From Bacilli bacterium (lineage in GTDB: Bacteria; Bacillota_I; Bacilli_A; ML615J-28; CAG-698), in the NCBI GenBank assembly GCA_028691905.1, contig JAQUYJ010000043.1, positions 1 to 7,643 of the forward strand: 7,643 nt of DNA. Reading direction: 5' to 3'. Both the position numbers and the translations under genes were made by a program. Shown here in pieces: positions 1-7,100 of this stretch; the stretch's first letter is position 1, and the number at the start of each line of letters is the position of its first letter. The notes below the pieces were generated by a model, which made no database searches, was not told where the DNA came from, and saw only the letters and a list, made by a program, of their open reading frames with translations.

Positions 1-783
1 CATCGAGTCGATTTCAACACGGATGGAAGAACAGGCCTCATCAATCAAGTCGATTGCTTTGTCGGGTAAAAACCGATCTGTAATATAACGATTGGATAAA
101 ACAGCAGCAGCAACAATGGCACCATCGGTGATACGGACACCATGATGTGCTTCGTATTTGTCTTTTAAACCACGCAATATACTGATTGTATCTTCAACGG
201 TTGGCTCATTAATTAAAACTTTTTGAAAACGGCGTTCCAGTGCGCGGTCTTTTTCAATATATAAACGATACTCATTTAATGTTGTGGCACCGATACAGTC
301 AATTTCACCACGGGCAAGCATTGGCTTCAGCATGTTTCCGGCATCAAGAGCTCCATCTGCTTTTCCGGCACCGACAATCAAATGAATTTCGTCAATAAAT
401 AAAATGATTTGGCCTTCACTTTCTTTTATTTTGTTTAAAACAGCTTTCAATCGTTCTTCGAATTCACCGCGGTATTTGGCTCCCGCTACCAAAGACCCCA
501 TATCAAGTTCATAGATTGTTTTGTTTTTTAAGTTGAGGGGGACATCGTCTTTTACAATTCGGGCAGCCAGTCCTTCGACGATGGCAGTTTTGCCGACACC
601 GGGTTCCCCAATTAAAACAACATTGTTTTTTGTTTTCCGAGCCAGAACCTGGACGATTTTTCTGATTTCTTCATCGCGCCCAATCACAGGATTGATGCGG
701 CCTTTTTTTACTTCTTCAGTGATATCCCGTCCAAACTTCTGCAGGATATCTTTATCTTTACTATAATCAACAGGTGCTTCCAT
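1..783 (-). CDS. clpB: ClpB disaggregase lacking the N-terminal domain (5' part of gene, cut by window edge)
   Basis: Hsp100 AAA+ chaperone that, with DnaK, threads aggregated proteins through its hexameric pore in the cytoplasm. The first 261 residues are visible. They hold most of nucleotide-binding domain 1: Walker A GEPGVGKT (59-66), pore loop with GAKYRGEFEERL (101-112, Tyr104), Walker B ILFIDEIH (127-134), sensor region CIGATT (163-168), arginine fingers in ALERRF (181-186), then DRFLPDKAIDLIDEA leading to the middle domain. The wording (HHGVRI, SNRYITDRFLPDKAIDLIDEA, VEIDSM) is ClpB-like rather than ClpC or ClpA. The protein starts at the linker just before domain 1, so the roughly 150-residue Clp N-domain is missing. 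The start is ATG at 783-781 with GGAGG six bases upstream (790-794), and an in-frame TAA at 798-796 rules out an upstream extension. The promoter and CIRCE lie directly upstream, so HrcA heat-shock control is expected. The remaining ORF lies outside the window. Confidence 0.95.
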   Translation of the reverse strand, partial: MEAPVDYSKDKDILQKFGRDITEEVKKGRINPVIGRDEEIRKIVQVLARKTKNNVVLIGEPGVGKTAIVEGLAARIVKDDVPLNLKNKTIYELDMGSLVAGAKYRGEFEERLKAVLNKIKESEGQIILFIDEIHLIVGAGKADGALDAGNMLKPMLARGEIDCIGATTLNEYRLYIEKDRALERRFQKVLINEPTVEDTISILRGLKDKYEAHHGVRITDGAIVAAAVLSNRYITDRFLPDKAIDLIDEACSSIRVEIDSM

Positions 784-795
784 ATTAAACCTCCA

Positions 796-822
796 TTAGC
801 ACTCAAAAGTATCGAGTGCTAA
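796..822 (-). promoter_or_regulatory. CIRCE operator (HrcA binding site) of clpB
   Basis: Perfect inverted repeat TTAGCACTC-N9-GAGTGCTAA, identical to the CIRCE consensus recognised by the heat-shock repressor HrcA. It lies between the clpB -10 box and its Shine-Dalgarno, one base from the GGAGG at 790-794. The predicted transcription start (about 820) falls inside its upstream end, so bound HrcA would block initiation. Almost the whole repeat would also form a hairpin at the 5' end of the mRNA. I see no CtsR-type direct repeat (GGTCAAA) nearby, so control appears to be by HrcA alone. Confidence 0.97.
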
Positions 823-826
823 TTTT

Positions 827-854
827 ATTATACTCTAAAATTTATTGTTGTCAA
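827..854 (-). promoter_or_regulatory. Sigma-A promoter of clpB
   Basis: On the minus strand, TTGACA (854-849) and TATAAT (832-827) are both perfect consensus hexamers, separated by 16 bp. Transcription should start near 820, inside CIRCE. Such a strong promoter under a repressor operator is the usual HrcA arrangement: high output once repression is lifted by heat. Confidence 0.93.
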
Positions 855-860
855 GAGTTA

Positions 861-894
861 TAATAAAAAAAGCAAAATGAAGCCATTTTGCTTT
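861..894 (-). terminator. Intrinsic terminator of the tRNA-Thr gene
   Basis: Read on the minus strand, arms AAAGCAAAATG and CATTTTGCTTT (894-884 and 879-869) pair over 11 bp around a four-base loop GCTT, followed by a T-rich tail (868-861). The T-tract is on the minus-strand side only, so it terminates leftward transcription. It starts four bases after the tRNA 3' CCA and ends just before the clpB -35 box, insulating clpB from tRNA transcription. Confidence 0.9.
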
Positions 895-898
895 AAAA

Positions 899-972
899 TG
901 GTGCTCCCACGAAGAATTGAACTTCGATTTCAGCATTACCATTGCTGCGGTCTACCTTTGACCTATGGGAGC
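899..972 (-). tRNA. tRNA-Thr, anticodon GGU
   Basis: A 74-nt cloverleaf on the minus strand with CCA encoded. Acceptor stem GCTCCCA/TGGGAGC, then T8 A9, D-stem GGTC/GACC with loop AAAGGTA, anticodon stem CAGCA/TGCTG with loop ATGGTAA, variable loop AAAT, T-stem CGAAG/CTTCG with loop TTCAATT, discriminator A and CCA. U33 precedes anticodon GGU, which reads the Thr codons ACC and ACU. The first two acceptor pairs (G1-C72, C2-G71) and the anticodon bases match known threonine identity elements. It is a single-gene unit with its own -10 box and terminator, divergent from fhs. No mismatch is seen in any stem. Confidence 0.96.
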
Positions 973-981
973 ACTGTGTCT

Positions 982-987
982 ATTATA
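982..987 (-). promoter_or_regulatory. -10 box of the tRNA-Thr promoter
   Basis: TATAAT on the minus strand, nine bases upstream of the mature tRNA 5' end, so the 5' leader removed by RNase P would be only a few bases. The -35 position at 17-bp spacing (1010-1005, TTTATT) matches the consensus poorly. Confidence 0.75.
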
Positions 988-1033
988 CCCTATTCATTTG
1001 AAAAAATAAATAGTAAAATTTTGTTTTTTGTTG

Positions 1034-1039
1034 TATAAT
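1034..1039 (+). promoter_or_regulatory. -10 box of the fhs promoter
   Basis: Perfect TATAAT in an AT-rich stretch, with a start expected near 1046 and a short leader of about 23 bases. The -35 position at 17-bp spacing (1011-1016, TAGTAA) is poor and there is no TGn extension, so the promoter may be moderate or need help. The leader is too short to hold a folate or purine riboswitch. Confidence 0.7.
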
Positions 1040-1053
1040 TAAAGTATCAAAAA

Positions 1054-1060
1054 AAAGGAG
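1054..1060 (+). promoter_or_regulatory. Shine-Dalgarno that decides the fhs start
   Basis: AAAGGAG, continuing as TGAT, resembles the full anti-SD complement AAGGAGGTGAT. Its last G lies eight bases before TTG 1069, a normal spacing. It lies only two bases before ATG 1063, and it overlaps GTG 1060. The spacing therefore favours the TTG start. Confidence 0.7.
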
Positions 1061-1068
1061 TGATGAAA

Positions 1069-2730
1069 TTGTTATCTGATATTGAAATTATCAAGAAAAG
1101 TAAAATGAACCCGATGGTTGAACTCATCAAAGGCTACGACATTTTGGAAGAAGAATGTCAGAGCTATGGCAAGTACATGGCAAAGGTAAACTGTAACATA
1201 CTGAAAAGATTGCAGAACAAACCGGATGGTAAATTAATTTTGGTATCAGCAATCACCCCTACTCCAGCCGGAGAAGGAAAATCCACTACAACAATTGGGT
1301 TGGTGGATTCGTTGAATAGAATCGGTAAAAAATGTGTTGGTGCCCTTAGAGAACCTTCTTTGGGGCCGGTTTTTGGCGTTAAGGGCGGAGCTGCCGGTGG
1401 GGGATATGCCCAGGTCAATCCGATGGCGGAATTAAATCTTCACTTTACAGGAGATATTCATGCTATTACAACTGCCAATAATTTAGTAAGTGCCATCATC
1501 GACAATCATATCTTTCAGGGCAATGCTCTTCGGATTAATCCCGAACAGATTATGTGGAAAAGATGCATGGATTTGAATGACCGCAGTTTACGGCAGGTTC
1601 AGGTTGGTTTATCAAGCAAAAAAGAAACACCGCGGATGGACAGTTTCAATATCAGCGTTGCCAGTGAAATTATGGCGATGCTTTGCCTGTCTAAAGATCT
1701 GGCAGATCTTCGGAATCGTCTGGACCGCACTTTGGTTGCCTATACCTATGACAATCAGCCCATTACGATTAAAGATTTGGGGATTACAGGATCGTTGCTT
1801 GTATTATTAAAAGATGCCATGCATCCCAACATCGTTCAGACGCTGGAAAACAATATGATGTTTGTCCACGGCGGACCGTTTGCCAATATTGCTCATGGCT
1901 GCAATTCCATCAATGCGACAAAAATTGCTTTAAAAATAGCGGACTATGTGGTAACAGAAGCAGGATTCGGTGTTGATTTGGGTGCTGAAAAATTTATGGA
2001 TATCAAATGTCGGGAAGCAGATCTTCATCCCAGCTTGGTTGTTGTAGTTGCAACAATAAGAGCATTGAAATATCACGGCGGTGTCGATTTAAAACAATTG
2101 AAAACAGAAAATGTTGAAGCGTTAAAAAAAGGATTGGAAAATCTGGAAAAGCACATTGAAACACTGGATACCTTTGGTGTTGCCCGTTTGGTTGCAATCA
2201 ACCGATTTGAATCCGATACTCAAAATGAAATTGATACATTAATGAACTGGGCAAAAGAACACGGGGTTGCCATCAGTTTAAGTGAAGTATTTGCAAAGGG
2301 ATCAGCCGGGGGAGAAGAATTGGCAAAAGCGGTTCTTGCCACCCTGAAAGATCAGCCCTTTACACCGCTGTATGAAATGAATGATTCCGTATTTGATAAA
2401 ATAGAAAAGATCGTGAAAAAATCATACGGCGCAAACGGTGTTATATACGAAGAGAAAGCGAAAGCTTATCTGGATCAAATTAATACAGAAGCATATCAGG
2501 ATTATTATATCGTAATGGCAAAAACCCAGAATTCAATCAGCGACAATCCGAAAGTAATCGGCCGACCGAAAGACTTCTTTATCCGAATTAAAGAAGTGAG
2601 ACTGGCAACGGGAAGTAAATTCATCATTTGCCTGACAGGGGATATCATGACAATGCCCGGATTGAATAAAGAACCGCTTGCCTTAAAAATCGATATGAAT
2701 GATCAATGGGAAATATTTGGATTAATGTGA
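1069..2730 (+). CDS. fhs: Formate--tetrahydrofolate ligase (10-formyl-THF synthetase)
   Basis: Cytosolic enzyme making 10-formyl-THF from formate, THF and ATP, feeding purine synthesis and formylation of initiator Met-tRNA. From the TTG start it is 553 residues, the family's usual full length of about 555. Visible family blocks: nucleotide-binding loop TPTPAGEGKSTT (about 63-74), EPSLGPVFGVKGGAAGGGYAQV soon after, HFTGDIHAITTANN, RMDSFNISVASEIMA, HGGPFANIAHGCNS, TEAGFGVDLGAEKFMDIKCR, and near the C-terminus TGDIMTMPGL. The last 25 or so residues (KEPLALKIDMNDQWEIFGLM) diverge from the common ending but keep its hydrophobic pattern. I prefer TTG 1069 because of Shine-Dalgarno spacing and because MLSDIEI fits the family's N-terminus. 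ATG 1063 or GTG 1060 would add two or three residues. It is the first gene of the rightward run, with folD nine bases downstream. Confidence 0.96.
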   Translation: MLSDIEIIKKSKMNPMVELIKGYDILEEECQSYGKYMAKVNCNILKRLQNKPDGKLILVSAITPTPAGEGKSTTTIGLVDSLNRIGKKCVGALREPSLGPVFGVKGGAAGGGYAQVNPMAELNLHFTGDIHAITTANNLVSAIIDNHIFQGNALRINPEQIMWKRCMDLNDRSLRQVQVGLSSKKETPRMDSFNISVASEIMAMLCLSKDLADLRNRLDRTLVAYTYDNQPITIKDLGITGSLLVLLKDAMHPNIVQTLENNMMFVHGGPFANIAHGCNSINATKIALKIADYVVTEAGFGVDLGAEKFMDIKCREADLHPSLVVVVATIRALKYHGGVDLKQLKTENVEALKKGLENLEKHIETLDTFGVARLVAINRFESDTQNEIDTLMNWAKEHGVAISLSEVFAKGSAGGEELAKAVLATLKDQPFTPLYEMNDSVFDKIEKIVKKSYGANGVIYEEKAKAYLDQINTEAYQDYYIVMAKTQNSISDNPKVIGRPKDFFIRIKEVRLATGSKFIICLTGDIMTMPGLNKEPLALKIDMNDQWEIFGLM

Positions 2731-2739
2731 GGGAAAAAA

Positions 2740-3567
2740 ATGATTTTAGATGGGAAAGAAAAAAGTAAGAAAATCCGCAGTTGGGTAAAACAGGAAGTAG
2801 AACAGATCCAGCAGCCAATCAAATTACTGGTTATTTTAGTCGGCAACGATCCAGCCAGTCAGATCTATGTTGCTTCCAAGGAAAAAGCCTGTCATGAAGT
2901 TGGGATTGATACCCAGACATGGCGTTTTGATGCCAATATTACGCAAAAAGAATTAATCGGACGAATCCGCCAGGCGAACGAAGACAATACGGTTCACGCT
3001 ATCTTGGTTCAATTGCCGCTGCCGACACATTTGGACGAAAAACAGGTTATTAACGAAATTCATCCATGGAAAGATGTCGACGGTTTAACAATTGCCAACC
3101 AAGGGAAACTGCTTAATCAGATGAAAGGAATTGTTCCGGCCACTCCCCTGGGAGTGATGCATTTAATCGACGAATACAAACTCGATTTGAATGGGAAAAA
3201 TGCTGTGGTAATAGGCAGAAGTGCATTGGTCGGCAAACCACTGGCACTGTTACTCCTGCAAAGGAATGCTACCGTTACGATTGCCCACTCCAAGACAACC
3301 AATCTGAAAGAGATTATTAAACAAAGTGATGTTGTTGTAAGTGCGGTGGGAAGAGGGCATTTTATTACTGCTGATATGATTAAACAGGGAGCAATCGTCA
3401 TCGATGTGGGAATTACGAGAGTGTTCGGAAAAATTATGGGTGATGTTGATTATCAGAATTGTTTGGATATTGTCAGTTATATTACACCCGTTCCCGGCGG
3501 AGTAGGACCAATGACAATTGCTACATTGTTGGAAAATGTAGTTGAGTGTTACAAAAATCAATTATGA
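2740..3567 (+). CDS. folD: Bifunctional methylene-THF dehydrogenase / methenyl-THF cyclohydrolase
   Basis: Interconverts 5,10-methylene-THF, 5,10-methenyl-THF and 10-formyl-THF with NADP as the usual cofactor, joining the Fhs product to the serine/glycine one-carbon pool. At 275 residues it is slightly short of the usual 280-290. Catalytic-domain motifs: SQIYVASKEKA-like segment with Tyr43 and Lys47, ILVQLPLP (88-95), and KDVDGL (111-116) with the conserved Asp pair. The nucleotide-binding domain has GRSALVGKP (159-167) and VPGGVGPMT (251-259). The usual PCTP motif reads PATP here (133-136). The ATG start has GAGGG at 2729-2733, overlapping the fhs stop, with six bases of spacing. The 3' end overlaps pth by four bases, which suggests co-transcription and coupled translation. 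Confidence 0.96.
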   Translation: MILDGKEKSKKIRSWVKQEVEQIQQPIKLLVILVGNDPASQIYVASKEKACHEVGIDTQTWRFDANITQKELIGRIRQANEDNTVHAILVQLPLPTHLDEKQVINEIHPWKDVDGLTIANQGKLLNQMKGIVPATPLGVMHLIDEYKLDLNGKNAVVIGRSALVGKPLALLLLQRNATVTIAHSKTTNLKEIIKQSDVVVSAVGRGHFITADMIKQGAIVIDVGITRVFGKIMGDVDYQNCLDIVSYITPVPGGVGPMTIATLLENVVECYKNQL

Positions 3568-4139
3568 AACTGATAATTGGTTTGGGGAATCCGGGGCTTC
3601 TCTATCGGGCAACCAGACATAATGTCGGGTTTTGGTTCGTTGATGAAGTGGCCAAACACAATCAATTAAAATGGGTTTTAGACAAAAAGAACCGGCTGGA
3701 GTATGCACAGTTTGTCATTCAAAACGAAAAAGTATGGTTACTGAAACCACTGACCTTTATGAACGACAGCGGTAGGGCAGTTCAGTATTTCTGCCATTAT
3801 TATCAAATCCCCCTTGCTGATGTATGCGTTGTCTATGACGATCTGGATACGGATGTGGGATCTGTGCGAATGAAACCGAGCGGTTCAAGCGGTGGTCACA
3901 AGGGAATGCAGTCCATTATAGAACAGCTGGGAACATCCGAATTCAAGCGAATCCGAATCGGGATTTCCAAAAGCCCGGTAATTCCGACCATTGATTATGT
4001 TTTGGGAAAGCCATCAGTAGCAGACAAAAAGCAGATAAATGAAATCATAAAACAGGCACCATTGATTACCGAATGCTTTGTTACCGACTCATTTGACAGC
4101 TTAATGAATCGATATAATGAAAAAAAGAAGGACTTATAA
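3564..4139 (+). CDS. pth: Peptidyl-tRNA hydrolase
   Basis: Hydrolyses the ester bond of peptidyl-tRNAs that drop off ribosomes, recycling tRNA in the cytoplasm. At 191 residues it has the normal bacterial Pth length. Visible motifs: MKLIIGLGNPG with Asn9, TRHNVGFW with the catalytic His19, KPLTFMNDSG with Met66-Asn67, VVYDDLD (89-95) with the acidic residue that activates the histidine, and SSGGHKGMQSI (108-118). The last motif has Lys113 where most members, including E. coli Asn114, have Asn. The start is ATG 3564, which gives the classic N-terminus. A GTG at 3546 in the same frame would add six unrelated residues. ATG overlaps the folD stop as ATGA and no good Shine-Dalgarno precedes it, so translation probably depends on folD. 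The stop codon lies inside a hairpin. Confidence 0.96.
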   Translation: MKLIIGLGNPGLLYRATRHNVGFWFVDEVAKHNQLKWVLDKKNRLEYAQFVIQNEKVWLLKPLTFMNDSGRAVQYFCHYYQIPLADVCVVYDDLDTDVGSVRMKPSGSSGGHKGMQSIIEQLGTSEFKRIRIGISKSPVIPTIDYVLGKPSVADKKQINEIIKQAPLITECFVTDSFDSLMNRYNEKKKDL

Positions 4140-4159
4140 TAGCAATTATGAGTCCTTTT
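4126..4159 (+). terminator. Hairpin between pth and mfd, possible weak terminator or attenuator
   Basis: AAGGACTTATAAT (4128-4140) pairs with ATTATGAGTCCTT (4145-4157) over 13 bp with a single G-U wobble and a four-base loop AGCA. The stem can extend two more pairs into flanking A and T bases. The T-run after it is short (TTTT, 4156-4159) and then becomes AGGGCG, so termination is probably partial. The 5' arm contains the pth stop codon (4137-4139), so a ribosome ending pth would disrupt it. It could reduce mfd expression relative to pth or protect the upstream mRNA. Confidence 0.65.
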
Positions 4160-4181
4160 AGGGCGCTTGAAAGGAAAACAG

Positions 4182-7100
4182 ATGAATATACTTGACTTAT
4201 TTCAGAAAAACAGTGCTGTTCAGACAATTAAAGAACAGTATCAATTGCCAAATTACGATTTGTTGGTTAAAAATACTACGACGAATCATAATTATTTACT
4301 GGCTTATCTTACCTTCGTGGAAGCGAAGGATTTTGTTGTATATATAGCGAGTAATCTGTATAAAGCTACACAGGCCTATGAAGTGTTATGCCAGCTGGTG
4401 GGGATGGAGGATGTGCTGTTTTATGCAACAGATGAAATAGTATCAGCGGAGTTGCTGGCTGTATCTAATGAATTCCGTTTGGAAAGACAGCATACCATTC
4501 AGGCAATTATCCATCAGAAAAAGAAAATCATTGTAACTCATACTCTGGCTGTAACAAGACCGCTTCTTCCCAAAGCAGCCATTCTTCAATATGCGATGAC
4601 CCTGGAGGAAAAACAAACAATCAAACGGCAGGACATGGTTTTAAAACTGATTGCTTCGGGTTACAAACGGACTCCCATTACCCAGCAAGTTGGAGAATTC
4701 AGTGTCCGAGGTGAGGTTATTGATATTTTTCCGGTCAGTGAAACCGATCCGATCCGTATCGATTTTTTTGATGATGAAATCGAAACGATCAAATCCTTCG
4801 ACAGCCAGACCCAGAAAACAAAAGAGAAAAAAGGCCGGGTGTTTGTATTACCAATCAACGAATTGGTCTATGATGCTGGGCAACTGGAGAACTTAAAAGG
4901 GAAGATTCCAGACCAGGATTATGAGGATTTACTTCATTACCATCAAATAGAACACTGTCATAAATACATAGCTTATTTCAGCAGTGAGCAGGTCAGTCTG
5001 CTCGATTACCTGCCCCAAAAAATAGTTCTTTATGAAGAAATAGGTCGAATAAAGGAAGCATACGAAAAAACGATTGTGGAAGTGGGAGCATTTTTAGCAA
5101 GCAAAAACCAGAAAATGGATTCTTTTTTGTTTTATCTGCCCTTTTCCTGCCTGTTTTATAATGTGCCCAGGAAGATATACCTGGCTGAATATGCCTCTTC
5201 CCTGCCGGGAATTACCTTGTCAGCTATCATCAATCTGAACGGTTATGCTGTTTTGGATTATCAAAATGATATCAGAAATCTGATTCAGGAATTGTCTGCG
5301 AGCAAAAAAACAATCATCCTCTCCACAACAGGGATGGAACGCTACGGACTGTTAAAAGAAATCCTGATCCAAAACGATATTAAATTTGTTGAAACCAGCG
5401 AAGTAACTGCAAATAAAATAAATTTGACTATTATCGAAAATGCACTTTCTTTTGCTATAGCGGATGAGTTGGAAGTGATTCACGAAACGCATATTTTCAA
5501 AAAACCAAGTCTCAAAAAAGCAAAATACCGCAGTGCGTATCAACATACCGTTCCGATTGAAAGCCGGGATGACATTACGGTGGGGGAATATGTTGTTCAC
5601 TTTGATTACGGGATTGCCAGATATAAAGGAATAAAAACAATCGAACTGCAGGGGATAAAAAATGATTATATCGTCCTCCAGTTTGAAAACATGGAACTGT
5701 ATGTTCCGGTTGAAAAAATCAGCCTGCTGGAAAAATATCAGGGAACAGAGGGTTCTGCACCCAAGTTAACCAATATCGGAACCAAAGAATGGGAAAAGAA
5801 AAAGGCTCGGGTCCGTGAAAAACTGGAAACCCTTGCCTTTGATTTGGTTCGTCTGCAGGCAATCCGGGAAGAAAGAAAAGGATATTCCTATCAGCCGGAT
5901 GAAGAAATACAGACTGCATTCGAGCAGGATTTCGAATTTCAGGAAACAAAAGATCAGATCAAAACAATTGAAGCGATTAAAGAAGATATGGAACAGGGTA
6001 AAATTATTGACCGTCTGGTTTGCGGAGATGTAGGATACGGTAAAACAGAAGTGGCGATGCGGATTGCCTTAAAAACAGTAATGAACGGAAAACAGGTTGC
6101 CTATCTCGCTCCGACCACCATTCTGTCAAGACAGCACTACTATACCTTCAAGGAACGGTTGGAAAAATATGGTATAAAAATCGGACTGCTGAACCGATTG
6201 GTAGCCAATGCAAAACAGGATGAAACAATTCGCCTGCTGAAGCAAAAAGATATGGATATTGTAATCGGAACGCATCGTCTGCTGAATGATGAAATCCAAT
6301 ACCGCGATTTAGGACTGTTGATTGTGGATGAAGAACAGCGGTTTGGGGTACTCCACAAAGAAAAAATCAAACAGTATAAAAATACGATCAATGTCTTAAC
6401 ACTGACAGCAACACCGATTCCCCGCACTTTACAAATGGCCATTATGGGAATCAGGCAACTCAGTTTAATGGAAACCCCTCCTCAAAACCGCTATCCCGTT
6501 CAAACATATGTCCTGGAGGAAAATGAAAGTGTCATCCGGGAAGCAATTTACCGCGAACTGAGCCGCAAAGGTCAGGTTTTTTATCTCCACAACCGCATAT
6601 TTGATTTGGAACGGGTATACCGTAAAATCAAGAAACTGGTACCGGAAGCAAGAATTCTGATTGCTCACGGCCAAATGGAGAAAAGTCAGCTGGAAGATGC
6701 AATTCAAGCTTTTATCGATAAAGAATTTGATGTATTAATCTGTACAACCATTATCGAAACGGGAATCGATATACCCAATTCCAATACCCTGATTGTCGAT
6801 ATGGCTGATCGTCTGGGACTGGCACAGATGTATCAGATAAGAGGGCGTGTCGGCAGAAGTGACCGGGTTAGCTATGCGTACTTCCTGTTTGAAGAAAACA
6901 AAGTACTGACAGAAGCCGGAACAAAACGGCTCAATGCCATTAAAGAATTCACCACATTGGGAAGCGGCTACCGCATTGCACTGCGGGATCTGGCGATTCG
7001 CGGTGCCGGTGATATTTTAGGGGAAGAGCAGTCCGGATTCATTGACAGTGTCGGTTTGGATATGTACATGAGACTGCTGCAGGAAGCAATCGACAAGGTA

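Noticed and set aside
521..766. Plus-strand open frame of 81 codons
   Set aside because: It lies opposite the conserved clpB AAA+ domain, has no ribosome binding site and its protein resembles nothing I know; it is a shadow of clpB.
899..972. tRNA gene as an integration site for a mobile element
   Set aside because: No integrase, no direct repeat of the tRNA 3' end and no compositional shift are visible around it; both neighbours are housekeeping genes.
1040..1068. Possible riboswitch or leader peptide before fhs
   Set aside because: The leader is only about 23 bases from the predicted start site, too short for any folate or purine riboswitch, and no short coding frame with a ribosome binding site fits.
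3250..3561. Minus-strand open frame of 103 codons inside folD
   Set aside because: It is antisense to the conserved FolD nucleotide-binding domain, with no start signal or recognisable domain.
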